Below, in pieces: positions 29,577 through 39,682 of a stretch of DNA of 64,000 nucleotides; position 1 is the first letter of the stretch; each line of letters begins with the position of its first letter. The position numbers were made by a program, and so were the translations under genes. A model generated the notes under the pieces. The model did not search any database. It was not told where the DNA came from and saw only the letters and a program-made list of their open reading frames with translations. Source of the DNA: Nesterenkonia pannonica (GTDB lineage Bacteria; Actinomycetota; Actinomycetes; Actinomycetales; Micrococcaceae); NCBI RefSeq assembly GCF_019575955.1, contig NZ_CP080575.1:2418001-2482000 (forward strand), in the 5' to 3' direction.

Positions 29577-32020
29577 GTGACCACTGCCCTGTACCGCCGC
29601 TACCGGCCCGACACCTTCGCCGACGTCATCGGGCAGGAGCACGTCACCGCTCCGCTGGTCACCGCATTGGACAAAGACTCCGTCTCTCACGCCTACCTCT
29701 TCTCAGGGCCGCGCGGCTGCGAAAGACCACCTCGGCCCGCATCCTGGCACGGTGCCTGAACTGCGCCCAGGGCCCCACCGGGACACCGTGCGGCGAATGC
29801 GACTCGTGCCGCGAGCTGGCCACCGGCGGTGCAGGGGCCCTCGACGTCATCGAGATCGACGCGGCCTCGCACGGCGGCGTCGACGACGCCCGGGACCTGC
29901 GCGAGCGGGCCACCTTCGCCCCGGTGCGCGACCGCTACAAGATCTTCATCATCGACGAGGCGCACATGGTCACCGCAGCAGGGTTCAACGCGCTGCTGAA
30001 GATCGTCGAAGAGCCTCCCGAGCACATCAAGTTCATCTTCGCGACCACCGAGCCTGACAAGGTCATCGGCACGATCCGTTCGCGCACCCACCACTACCCT
30101 TTCCGCCTCGTCCCGCCGGAGCCGCTGCTGACCTACCTGGAGCGCCTGTGCTCCTCGGAGGGCGTCGCCGCAGCGCCGGGTGTGCTGCAGCTGGTGCTGC
30201 GCGCTGGAGGCGGCTCAGTGCGGGACACCCTGTCCGTCCTGGACCAGCTCATCGTAACTCCGGCCCAGAGGGCATCGCCTACGACCGGGCCGCCGCACTG
30301 CTGGGCTTCACCCATGCTGCGCTGCTGGACCAGGTGATCGACTCCGTGGCCGATCTCAACGGCGCCCGCGCCTTCGAGGTCGTGGACCAGGTGGTGCAGT
30401 CCGGGCAGGACCCTCGACGGTTCGTCGAAGACCTCCTGGAGCGCATCCGCGATCTCATCGTGGTGAAGTCCATGCCGGAGAGCCCCGGGGCGATCCTTCG
30501 GGGCACACCGGAGGATCAGATTCGTGTGATGGTGGCACAGGCGGCGAAGGTCGGACCCGGTGAGCTCTCACGGGCCGCCGACACCACTGCCGCGGCCCTG
30601 ACGGAGATGGTGGGCGCCACGTCTCCGCGCCTGCACCTGGAGCTGCTGATGGCTCGGCTGCTCCTTCCTCACGCCGAGTCCGGCCATGCCTCCCTGGCAG
30701 CACGGCTGGAGCGCCTGGAGCGCCGCATGGACTTCACCTCGGGGGCAGGCTCCACGCCGCTTACCGAAGCGCCGCCCGCAGACGCCGAGGCGTCGCTTAC
30801 TGCGGCCGTCGAATCGCAGACTCCCCGAGTAGGCGCCGTCCGCCCCGCAGAGTGGCACCCGCACCGACCCCGCGCGCAGACGACGGCTGGGCCGCGCCCG
30901 GCGTCACGTGGGGCGCTCCTCCGAACCGGAGCCCGCCTCAGCGCAGCCTGAGCCCGCCCCTGAGAAGCCCGAGCGAGCACAGTCCGGGCCAGCGCAGCCC
31001 GGTCCGCTTGCGTCGGCACCCTCACCGGAGCCTGCGGCACCTGCGCCCCCGACACCCGCTCCGGCCTCCGCCCCGGAGCAGACCCCGTCCCGCCCCGAGA
31101 GCCAGTCGGGGACGAATTCCAGCCAGATGATGCAGCGCGCCTGGCCGGACATCGTCGAGGCCATGAAGTCGAGATCCCGGATGCTGTGGATGCTGGTCAA
31201 GGGCAATGTGACCGTCGGCGGATTCGACGGCCAGACCCTCACGCTCAGCTTCGCCAACGACGGAGCCCGCAATACGTTCGCCAACCGAGGCGGCAAGGAC
31301 ACACTCACCGAGGCCATCCATCAGGTCCTGGGCATGCAGGTCACGCTGGATCTCGCCACAGGCGGTGGGACGCCCCAAAAGCTGAGGGCGCGCCCTCAGC
31401 AGCCTACCGATCCCGCACCGCAGGCCAGCGACGACGATCACGCTCCCGCTTCCAGCGCGACGCATCCGCCCAGCCCTGCACCCTCTGATGAGTCCCCGCA
31501 GTGGGCTCCGCCCCAGGAGCCGGCGCCTGATGAGGAACCGCCCCATGATGCCTGGCAGCCGGGGCCCGAGGACCAGAGCTGGCAGACGCAGCCTGAGCAC
31601 GCGCCGCAGGAGGCCGCACGACCCCGCGTTCCGGAGAAGCCCGTGATACCGGCCTTCGCCCGGCGATCCCAGGCCGCACCGGCCTCCCAGCCGCGGACGG
31701 ACGGACTGGAGGACGTCGACGATACGCCGCCCCGGAGCCGCTTACCCTGCCCCCATCCGGAGGAGCCTGAGGATCCCGCCGCACCCCGCCGGACTGGGCA
31801 GAGGCCGCACCCTCCCCTCGAGCCGGTCGCACAGACCTCCCGGCCTGTGTCGCCGCAGCACGCGTCACGGTGGGCCGGTCCTGAGGACCCTGAGGAGGAC
31901 GTCCCCAGCGAGGATGATGAAGAGATCATGCATTCGGGCGTCTTCGGCCGGCGTGCCATCGAGCGGCTCCTCGGCGGCACGCTCATCGAGGAGCGGCGCC
32001 TCGGCGCCGAGGGGCACTAA
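29577..32020 (+). CDS. dnaX: DNA polymerase III subunits gamma and tau
   Basis: Clamp-loader ATPase. Walker A GPRGCGKTTSARILARCLNC, followed by the four-Cys zinc module with CGECDSC, Walker B IIDEAHMVT, LLKIVEEPPEH and sensor-1 FIFATTEPDKV; domain III follows and then a long Pro/Glu/Ala-rich tau tail with a folded segment AWPDIVEAMKSRSRMLWMLV. About 815 residues. Frame breaks near 29720, 30247 and 30905. The break at 30247 reads GTAACTCC where GCCGGC restores LDQLIAGSGPEGIAYDR. GTG start. No programmed frameshift signal is needed to explain the long form. recR follows 11 bases downstream. Confidence 0.92.
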
Positions 32021-32031
32021 GGTGACTAGCT

Positions 32032-32629
32032 GTGTATGAAGGCGCGGTCCAGGACCTGATCGATGAGCTCGGTAAGCTGCCCGGCATCGGCCCCAAGTCC
32101 GCCCAGCGGGTGGCATTCCACATTCTCGAGGCCGACGCCGAGGACATGAAGCGCCTGGCGGCCGCGATCAGCACCGTCAAGGACAAGGTCAAGTTCTGCG
32201 AGGTTCTGCTTCAACGTCTCCGAGGAGACGAGATGCCGAATCTGCCAGGACGAACGGCGCGACGGCTCCGTGCTCTGCGTGGTCGAGGAGTCCAAAGACG
32301 TCATGGCGATCGAGCGCACCCGCAGCTTCCGAGGGCTCTATCACGTGCTCGGCGGCTCGATTAACCCGATCGCCGGCGTAGGCCCTGATCAGCTGCATAT
32401 CCGCGAGCTTCTCACTCGACTGTCGGACGAGAGGGTCCAGGAAGTCATCATCGCCACAGACCCCAACCTTGAGGGTGAGGCCACCGCCACCTATGTGGTG
32501 CGCATGCTGGGGGCAGTGGGCATCAGGATCACCCGTCTGGCCTCCGGGCTGCCGGTCGGCGGGGATCTCGAATATGCCGACGACGTCACCCTGGGACGGG
32601 CTTTCGAAGGCCGCCGAAGCGTCACCTGA
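32032..32629 (+). CDS. recR: Recombination mediator RecR
   Basis: Assists RecA loading at gaps. N-terminal helix-hairpin-helix reads [17 protein letters not shown]; the Lys is encoded within GTAAGC and family members have Arg, fitting an underlying GCCGGC. A Cys4 zinc motif (CEVC..CRIC) and a Toprim domain ([27 protein letters not shown]) follow. About 199 residues, normal. Frame break near 32215. GTG start at 32032. Ordered directly after dnaX, as in most bacteria. Confidence 0.92.
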
Positions 32630-32961
32630 GCGGCCGTCCCAGCGTCCGTTCGTCACCCGCACGGGGCCGTTCAGAAGAATTAATTCAAATGTAATTGTCA
32701 TATTCGGCCTGAAAAAGCTTCTTCATTTTCTTCTGCGGCGGATCGCGCTTCTGACTAAGGCAGCGGAGATCAGCGTCGATATTCTCCCTCTTTTTCCAAG
32801 AGGTTACGGCGAACACAAACTGAGGCTCTCACCAGGCCATCACAGTTTTTTCGCGCATTCTTTGGACGTAGTGTGATCTGCATCCCAAGCCGAGCCGCGG
32901 ATGCCGCGCTCGGCACGGACACTTGCACCGGCACCAACAGAAGAGAACTGAGGTACTACCG
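32630..32961. other. Gene-free stretch between recR and ehuB
   Basis: About 330 bases with a visibly lower GC content than the genes around it (for example around 32680-32730 and 32780-32860), containing several T and A runs. I see no coding frame, no tRNA and no strong hairpin terminator. A weak -10-like TAGTGT lies at 32869-32874. It probably holds the promoter and control region of the ehu operon. Confidence 0.5.
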
Positions 32962-33900
32962 ATGGACTCCAATACACCCCTGCTGCGCGTCACCGCCTTC
33001 AGCGCTGCGGCGCTCCTCGTCCTGACCGCATGCGGCGACAACGGTGACGATGACACAGACGTCGACGAGGGCAACGGCGCCGACGTTGAGACAGACGAGA
33101 CAGAGGACGATGCCGAGGCCGGTGGTGACGGCGAGGCGATGACGATCGCCATCGCTTACGAGGAGCCGTATTCCTGGCTCGATGAGGGCGGCGAGCCCAC
33201 CGGCGCCACTGTGGCCATTGCCGAAGAGATCCTCGGCGAACGTATGGGCTACGAGGTTGAGGCGGAGTACACCGACTGGGACAGCCTGATCCCAGGCCTG
33301 ACCGCCGGAAACTGGGATGTTGTGTCTGCGGGGATGTCCATCACCCCGGAACGCTGCGAAGAGGCCGCGTTCTCGGAGCCTGAGATTATGTACACCACCG
33401 CCTTCCTCGTCGAAGAGGGCAACCCCATGACGTGGAAAGCTTCGAGGACCTCGCCGAAGCCCAGGCGGACGGCGACCTTGACGTCGTCGCCCTCTCTGCC
33501 GGGATCGAATCCGGCTGGCTCGAAGAGGAGGGCGTCGAGTTCGAGGGCGTCGGCTCAGCTGAGGACGGTGTGGACTTCGTCGACGGCGGGGCCTCAGACG
33601 TCATGGTGCTCACCGCAGCTTCCTGAATGCGATGAGCGAAGACATGGAGGGCGTCGAGGTCACAGAAGAGTTCGCCTACGAAGTCTCGGCCGGTGCCCAC
33701 ACCTTCCGCCCCGACGACACCGAGCTGCTCGAGGAGTACAACGAGCACCTGGAGGAGCTCATGGACTCCGGAGAGTTCCTGGAGATCATCGAAGAATACG
33801 GGTTCACCGAGCAGGAGCTCCCGATCCGGAGATGACCACAGAAGAGTTCTGCGAAGGCGACACTGACGCCATCGAGGAGCAGTACGGCGACGACAGCTGA
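32962..33900 (+). CDS. ehuB: Ectoine/hydroxyectoine ABC importer, substrate-binding lipoprotein
   Basis: Signal peptide with lipobox LTAC (Cys about 24), a 35-residue acidic linker, then an SBP_bac_3 fold: IAIAYEEPYSWLDEGGEPTG, DSLIPGLTAGNWDVVSAGMSITPERC and the C-terminal SGEFLEIIEEYGFTEQELP..MTTEEFC, which closely resembles EhuB rather than generic glutamate binders. About 310 residues; frame breaks near 33435, 33625 and 33830. ATG 32962 with GAGG eight bases upstream. It captures the compatible solutes ectoine/hydroxyectoine outside the cell for the permeases EhuC and EhuD. Substrate is assigned from family resemblance and operon order, so another polar amino acid remains possible. Confidence 0.78.
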   Translation: MDSNTPLLRVTAFSAAALLVLTACGDNGDDDTDVDEGNGADVETDETEDDAEAGGDGEAMTIAIAYEEPYSWLDEGGEPTGATVAIAEEILGERMGYEVEAEYTDWDSLIPGLTAGNWDVVSAGMSITPERCEEAAFSEPEIMYTTAFLVEEGNPMTWKASRTSPKPRRTATLTSSPSLPGSNPAGSKRRASSSRASAQLRTVWTSSTAGPQTSWCSPQLPECDERRHGGRRGHRRVRLRSLGRCPHLPPRRHRAARGVQRAPGGAHGLRRVPGDHRRIRVHRAGAPDPEMTTEEFCEGDTDAIEEQYGDDS

Positions 33901-33997
33901 TCAGCTCACCAGCTGAACCTGGTTCTGCGGTAAGCCCCTCTGCTCGAGGCCTAGGCCGCAGAACCCGTCAACAGACTCCTGAGCCGAGAGGGCACTA

Positions 33998-34804
33998 GTG
34001 GACTTCTTCGAGGACTGGCCTCAGTACTTCCAAGTCGTAGGCAACTGGTCCGAGCGCCTCCTTGAGGGAATCTGGACTACGGTCCAATTGACGCTGCTCG
34101 GCGGCGCGGCGGCCTTGGTGGTGTCGCTGGTTCTGGGCCTGGCCGCTGGGAGCCTGAGCATCTGGCTGCGTCTGCCAGCCCGAGTGCTCATCGAATTCTT
34201 CCGAGGCATCTCGCTGCTGGTCCTTCTCTTCTGGCTGATGTTCGTCCTGCCCCTGTTCTGGATGCACTACGACGTCCCTCTGCCCGCGCCGCAGGAGCAT
34301 ACCTTCGCCCTGGGCGTGGCGGCGCTGGGAATCAATTACGGCGCCTACGCCGCCGAGGCAGTGCGCGCATCTCTGACCACAGTGCCCAAGGCCCAGTGGG
34401 AGGCCACCACGGCACTGTCGATGTCCTGGCCCCACAAGATGCGCCGCATCATCTTCCCGCAGGCGTGGGCACTGATGCTGCCGTCCCTGACCAACTTATG
34501 GGTCCATCTGCTGAAGGGCAGTGCGATCGTGTACCTGGTGCCAGGCGTCAATGATTTCACCGCTGAGCTCAACAATCTCCGTCGCCCCACCGATATTTGG
34601 TTCTCCCACGCGTTCATCGGCCTGGTGGTCTACTTCATCCTGGCCCTCGTCCTCACCCTTTTCATGCAGATGCTGGAGGCCCGCGCGAAGCACAGGCTGG
34701 GGCGCGGACCGTCACTGCGTGAGATTCTCTCGCCGAAGCCCAAGACGGCACCGTACGAAGCGTCGGCTTCGCCGAAGCAGCCTGCCGCGGGAGGAGCATC
34801 ATGA
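33998..34804 (+). CDS. ehuC: Ectoine/hydroxyectoine ABC importer, permease EhuC
   Basis: Intact 268-residue HisM-type permease, GTG start. Several membrane segments (TVQLTLLGGAAALVVSLVL, LVLLFWLMFVLPLFW, and others) and the ATPase-contact loop VPKAQWEATTALSMSWPHKMRRIIFPQA. The stop overlaps the ATG of ehuD (ATGA), so translation is coupled. A stretch of about 40 polar residues at the C-terminus is longer than usual. Confidence 0.8.
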   Translation: MDFFEDWPQYFQVVGNWSERLLEGIWTTVQLTLLGGAAALVVSLVLGLAAGSLSIWLRLPARVLIEFFRGISLLVLLFWLMFVLPLFWMHYDVPLPAPQEHTFALGVAALGINYGAYAAEAVRASLTTVPKAQWEATTALSMSWPHKMRRIIFPQAWALMLPSLTNLWVHLLKGSAIVYLVPGVNDFTAELNNLRRPTDIWFSHAFIGLVVYFILALVLTLFMQMLEARAKHRLGRGPSLREILSPKPKTAPYEASASPKQPAAGGAS

Positions 34805-35517
34805 ACCCCCATCAAACAAGCCTGCAGGCAGAAGAAGTCAGCGACCCTCCTCATCGACGAATCAGGCCCGATCTTCGACCCTGAGTTCGCCTGGGAGGTT
34901 CTGCCAGACATGCTCATGGCTTTCCTCCAGGTGACGCTCGTCGTGACGGTGGTCAGCACGGTCATCGCAGCGGTGCTCGGCCTCATCATCGCGATCCTGC
35001 TCATGGTCCTTCCGCGGCCCCTGGCCTGGATCGTGCGATGGGTCGCCAATTTCATCCGCATGACCCCGATCGTCGTACAGCTGATCTTCGTCTTCTGGAG
35101 CACCTTCCAGTGGCTCGAGCCTATGACGATGGGAATCATCGTCTTCGGCGTCCACTACGCGACCTATATGTCCGAGGTGTACCGCGCCGGGATCGAATCC
35201 GTTCCCAAGGGTCAGTGGGAAGCCACGACGGCCCTGTCGATGTCGGCAGCGCGGACCTGGCGCAGGGTGGTCATCCTGCAGGCGCTGCGCTCCACTGTTC
35301 CTCCTTGGGCAACTATGCGATCTCGATGTTCAAGGACACACCGTTCCTCTTCGCCATCCAGGTCATGGAAATGGTGCGGGTGGCACAGACGATCGGCGCC
35401 CAGACTTTCCGCTACACCGAAGTGATCACCATTGCCGGGATCATCTTCCTGGCCGCCAGCTATCCGACCGCCGTCCTGGTCAACCGATTGGAGAAGCGTC
35501 TTGCCTACGCCCACTGA
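34801..35517 (+). CDS. ehuD: Ectoine/hydroxyectoine ABC importer, permease EhuD
   Basis: Second permease. After a broken N-terminus (frame breaks near 34835 and 34855) the body reads FDPEFAWEVLPDML, FIRMTPIVVQLIFVFW, HYATYMSEVYRAGIESVPKGQWEATTALSMS (EAA loop) and ends [24 protein letters not shown]; the start block and end block are characteristic of EhuD. One further break near 35303 just before LGNYAISMFKDT. About 238 residues. Its 3' end overlaps the proposed TTG start of ehuA. Confidence 0.78.
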
Positions 35518-36320
35518 GACCCCATCCCCACTCCGGGAGCCTCAGCACGAATCCGGTGATCGAGTTCGTAGACGTCGAGAAGCGATTCGGCGACAACATC
35601 GTCCTCAAGGACCTGAACTTCTCGGTGGCCCGCGGGGAGCGGGTGACCCTCATCGGTCCCTCCGGCTCCGGCAAGACCACCATTCTGCGTCTGGTGATGA
35701 CGCTGGAGGAGCTCACCGGCGGCTACATCTACATCGACGGCGATCCGCTCACCCACGAGAGCCGCGGCGGCAAGCGGGTGCCGGTGACGAAGAAGCAGCA
35801 GAAGAGGCTCCGCACCCGCATCGGCATGGTGTTCCAGCAGTTCAACCTGTTCCCGAACATGACGGTGATGGAGAACATCATTGAGGCGCCGGTCCACGTC
35901 CTCGGCCGCTCCAAGAAGGAAGCCACGGAGAAGGCCCACAGCCTGCTCGAGCAGGTCGGACTGCCCGACAAGGCCGACGCCCACCCCACCTCGCTCTCCG
36001 GAGGGCAGCAGCAGCGCGTGGCCATTGCACGGGCCCTGGCAATGGACCCGGAGATCCTCCTGCTGGACGAGGTCACCTCCGCCCTGGACCCCGAAGTGGT
36101 CGGCGATGTGCTCAACATCCTTCGCGGCGTCGCCGACGCCACGGACGTGACCATGCTGATCGTCACCCACGAGATGAGCTTCGCCCGCGACGTCTCCCAC
36201 AAAGTGATGATGTTCGACGGAGGGCGCGTCGTGGAGGAGGGGCACCCGGAGAAGATCTTCACCAGCCCGGAGCACGAGCGCACTCAGCGGTTCCTCTCCG
36301 CAGTGCTCGGGGACAGATGA
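35501..36320 (+). CDS. ehuA: Ectoine/hydroxyectoine ABC importer, ATPase EhuA
   Basis: ATP-binding subunit. Walker [11 protein letters not shown]-loop [10 protein letters not shown], signature [16 protein letters not shown], Walker [14 protein letters not shown] and H-loop [11 protein letters not shown]; the insertion [19 protein letters not shown] before the Q-loop is seen in EhuA proteins. The start is taken as TTG 35501 (preceded by GGAG, inside the ehuD end), needing one frame change near 35550; the first codon in the main frame is GTG 35556. About 270 residues. Last gene of ehuBCDA. Confidence 0.83.
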
Positions 36321-36399
36321 GCACGCCCATTATCACGTTCGGCGTCACGACGCACAGCTCCCAGTCAGCTTTCCCGCAGAGTCAGTACACTGCGGTTCC

Positions 36400-37680
36400 A
36401 TGAGTCTTATCGTTCAGAAGTACGGCGGCTCCTCAGTCCAGGACGCCGAGTCCATCAAGCGGGTGGCCCGGCGGATCGTAGACACCAAGAACGCGGGCAA
36501 CCGCGTCGTGGTGGTGGTGTCAGCCATGGGCGACACCACCGACGACCTGCTCGACCTGGCCGCAGACATCTCCGAACAGCCTCCGCTGCGTGAGATGGAC
36601 ATCCTCCTCTCCTCGGGCGAGCGCATGTCTATGGCGCTGCTCGCCATGGCCATCCACGAGCTCGGCGAGCGGCGCAGTCCTTCACCGGCTCGCAGGCCGG
36701 AATGATCACCGAGCCCCACCATGGCAAGGCGAGGATCATCGAGGTCTCCCCGCCCGCGTCAAGGAGTCTGTGGACTCCGGCCACGTCAGCATCGTGGCGG
36801 GCTTTCAGGGATGTCCCGCGAGTCCAAGGACATCACCACCATGGGACGCGGCGGCTCCGACACCACAGCGGTGGCTCTTGCGGCAGCCCTGGACGCCGAC
36901 GTGTGCGAGATCTACTCGGACGTCGACGGCGTCTTCACCGCCGACCCGCGAGTGGTGAAGTCCGCCCGCAAGCTCGATGTGGTCACCAGCGAGGACATGC
37001 TCGAAATGGCCGCGGCCGGGACCAAGGTGCTTCACCTGCGCAGCGTCGAGTACGCACGCCGCTTCGGCGTGAAGCTGCACGTCCGCTCCTCCTTCTCCGA
37101 CAAGGAGGGCACCTGGGTCATCCCGGATGAGAAAGACAAAGTCACCCTCAAGGAAGGCGATCCCTTGGAACAGCCCATCATCACCGGCGTCTCCCACGAC
37201 GCAACCGAAGGCAAGCTCACCATCACCGGCGTCCCGGACGTGCCCGGAAAGGCTGCCGAGATCTTCAACCACATCGCCGGTGCGGGCATCAACATCGACA
37301 TGATCGTCCAGGACGTCTCGGTGGAGCAGCAGACCACCAACATCTCCTTCACCCTCCCGGGCTCCGACGGCGACAAGGCTCAGCGGATCCTTCTGGAGCA
37401 CAAGGACGTCATCGGCTTCAAGGAGCTGAGCTTCGTGCCGCAGGTCGGCAAGGTGTCCCTGGTGGGCGGCGGCATGCGCAACCACCCCGGCGTCTCGGCG
37501 CGGTTCTTCACCGCGCTGCGCGATGCCGGCATCAACATCGGCCTGATCTCTACCTCAGAGATCCGCGTCTCAGTGATCACCGACATTGAGCTGCTCGACA
37601 AGGCGGTCGCCGCGATCCACACCGCCTTCGGGCTCGACTCCGATGAGGAAGCGACCGTCTACGCCGGCACCGGGCGCTGA
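36400..37680 (+). CDS. lysC: Aspartate kinase
   Basis: First step of lysine/threonine/methionine synthesis. Catalytic domain starts [15 protein letters not shown] (ATP-binding KYGGSS), continues with [28 protein letters not shown] and [14 protein letters not shown]; two ACT domains follow from about residue 265 (ISHDATEGK-like block, [13 protein letters not shown], then [19 protein letters not shown] and ISTSEIRVS), the sites of lysine plus threonine feedback. Frame breaks near 36677, 36752 and 36812. About 427 residues. Stands alone, followed by a strong hairpin terminator; no asd gene follows directly. Confidence 0.93.
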
Positions 37681-37699
37681 GACCCTCAGCTCACGACGA

Positions 37700-37733
37700 C
37701 GAAGGGCCGGGAGGATGTCCTCCCGGCCCTTCG
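37700..37733 (+). terminator. Hairpin terminator after lysC
   Basis: Fifteen-base perfect stem CGAAGGGCCGGGAGG / CCTCCCGGCCCTTCG with loop ATGT, 20 bases after the lysC stop. There is no U tract, as is common in actinobacteria. Confidence 0.75.
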
Positions 37734-37902
37734 TGCTCAGCGCGATGCGATTCAGCTCCATCTTAGCTGCCGCTCAGCCTCCTGTCAGCCGCCGCCTCCG
37801 CCCTGAGCAGTGCCTGAATCCTCCTCGACGCGTATTCTTCTGCCCATCGACCGCTTGCGGGAACAGGATGCGTCGCCTCCGCGTTGTGCTGCGACAGACC
37901 AT

Positions 37903-37915
37903 TTCAAATTTTGAA
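37903..37915. promoter_or_regulatory. Palindrome upstream of F420-reductase-like gene
   Basis: TTCAAA-T-TTTGAA lies 22 bases before the ATG at 37938. A -35-like TTGTGC is at 37884. The palindrome could be an operator overlapping the -10 region; no regulator is obvious nearby. Confidence 0.35.
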
Positions 37916-37937
37916 TAATCACCGTCGAGGGGATCAC

Positions 37938-38605
37938 ATGGGAGAAGGACTGAGCATCGGCATCCTGGGCGCAGGGCGCGTCGGCACCGCGGTGGCGCGG
38001 CAGGCCATTCGAGGCGGCCACAGCGTGAGGATCGCAACATCCAAGCCTGCGGACGAGATCCGGCTGCTGACCGAGGTCATCGTCCCCGGCGCCCAGGCCG
38101 TCGACAGAGAGGCGCTGCGCGGGTCCGACATCATCGTTGCCGCCGTGCCGCTGCACAAGTACCGCAGCATCGCCGCCGACGTGCTCCAGGGCCACATCGT
38201 CATCGACACCATGAACTACTGGGCGCCGGTGGACGGGGTGATGGACGAGTTCGAGGAGAGACATCGACCTCTGAGGTCATCGCCGAGTTCCTCGGGGACG
38301 TTCGCCTGGTCAAGACGCTCAATCACATCGGATACGGGGACCTCGAAGTCGACTCCCACGCCGCAGGGGACCCGAACCGCAGGGCCCTGGCCCTCGCGGG
38401 CGACGACCACCAGGCCAAGAGCCTGGTCACCGAGTTCATCGACTCGCTCGGCTACGACGCCATCGACGCTGGACCGCTGGCAGCCGGCAGAGCCTTCGAG
38501 AACGGCACCGAGATCTTCAACGGCAGGCACACTCAGGACCAGATGGCGGCGCTGCTGGACCGTCGGGTCTCCGCGACTCCCGAAGCGAGCCTGGATCACC
38601 GCTAG
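37938..38605 (+). CDS. NADPH-dependent F420 reductase-like NAD(P)-binding protein
   Basis: About 223-residue Rossmann protein. LSIGILGAGRVGTAVARQA is the dinucleotide-binding GxGxxG motif, SVRIATSK follows with residues that suit NADP phosphate, then DIIVAAVPLHKY and VIDTMNYWAPVDG; the second half VKTLNHIGYGDLEVDS and FIDSLGYDAIDAGPLAAGRAFE is typical of the F420-dependent NADP reductase/oxidoreductase group. One frame break near 38262. SD GAGGGGATC before the ATG. Whether it really uses F420 cannot be decided from sequence. Confidence 0.75.
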
Positions 38606-38644
38606 ACTTGTGCGGTAATCCTTGAGCTACCGCAGGAGACACCA

Positions 38645-38902
38645 GTGCCGAGAATCGTCGTCGAGGTCATGCCCAAGCCTGAGATCCTGGATCCGCAGGG
38701 CAAAGCCATCGTCAGCGCCATGCCCCACCTGGGCTTCACCAGCTTCAGCTCGGTGCGCCAGGGAAAGCGGTTCGAACTGACGGTGGAGGGCGAGGTGACC
38801 GAAGAGATCCTCGAGTCAGCCCGAAGCGCCGCAGCAGACATGCTGTCGAACCCGGTCATCGAAGACGTCGTCTCCGTGCAGGTCGAGGAGGATGCCTCTT
38901 GA
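38645..38902 (+). CDS. purS: Phosphoribosylformylglycinamidine synthase, PurS subunit
   Basis: Small structural subunit of the FGAM synthase complex that mediates contact between PurQ and PurL. Intact 85 residues: [20 protein letters not shown] at the N-terminus and the conserved [12 protein letters not shown] start at 38645; stop overlaps the TTG start of purQ (TTGA). First gene of purSQL. Confidence 0.93.
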   Translation: MPRIVVEVMPKPEILDPQGKAIVSAMPHLGFTSFSSVRQGKRFELTVEGEVTEEILESARSAAADMLSNPVIEDVVSVQVEEDAS

Positions 38903-39682
38903 GCTCGGCCGCCCCGCTGATCGGCAGCGTCAGCGCCCAGCCTGCGGAGGCGCTGGACGGAGCCCGCATCGGGGTCGTCACGTTCCCCGGCACCCTGGAC
39001 GACGGAGATGCCGCTCGCGCCGTCCGCCTGGGAGGCGGCAGTGCGGTCCCGCTGTGGCACGCGGACCAGTCCCTGCACGGCGTGGACGCGGTCGTCCTGC
39101 CCGGAGGGTTCTCCTACGGCGACTACCTGCGCGCCGGAGCCATCGCCCGCTTCGCACCCGTCATGGAGACCCTGGTGAAGGAGGCGGGCGCTGCCTCGAC
39201 GTCCTCTGCCCCCTCCCGGTGCTCGGCATCTGCAACGGGTTCCAGATCCTCACCGAGGCGCACCTGCTGCCGGGATCCATGATCAAGAACGACCACCTGA
39301 AGTTCATCTGCTCCGAGCAGGCCCTGCGCGTGGAGAGCACCCGGACGGCGTGGACCAGCCAGTTCACCCAGGATGAGATCATCGCGATCCCGCTGAAGAA
39401 CCAGGACGGCCAGTACGTCGCCTCATCCGAGGAGCTCGAGCGGCTCGAGGGCGAGGGGCTCGTCACCTTCCGCTACGTGGGCGGAAACCCCAACGGCTCG
39501 CGCAACGACATCGCGGGCATCAGCAACGCAGCCGGAAATGTGGTGGGGCTGATGCCCCACCCCGAGCACGCCATTGAGGCTTAGGCTACGGCCCCGACGA
39601 CGCCACAGGGATGCGCAGCGGAACGGACGGGCTGACCCTGTTCACCTCCGTGCTCTCGTCCCTTGCAGGAGGATCCCAGTGA
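38899..39682 (+). CDS. purQ: Phosphoribosylformylglycinamidine synthase, glutaminase subunit PurQ
   Basis: Class I glutamine amidotransferase supplying ammonia to PurL. Motifs: [29 protein letters not shown], nucleophile Cys in [10 protein letters not shown] and His/Glu in [10 protein letters not shown]. Frame break near 39190. An apparent stop at 39583 lies in GCTTAGGC; with GCCGGC it reads through as [12 protein letters not shown] and continues to TGA 39682, restoring the usual C-terminus and an overlap with purL (GTGA). About 260 residues after repair. Confidence 0.92.

Noticed and set aside
29577-32020. Programmed frameshift in dnaX producing gamma and tau
   Set aside because: Breaks at 29720, 30247 and 30905 do not sit on slippery A runs and are of the same kind as in all other genes here.
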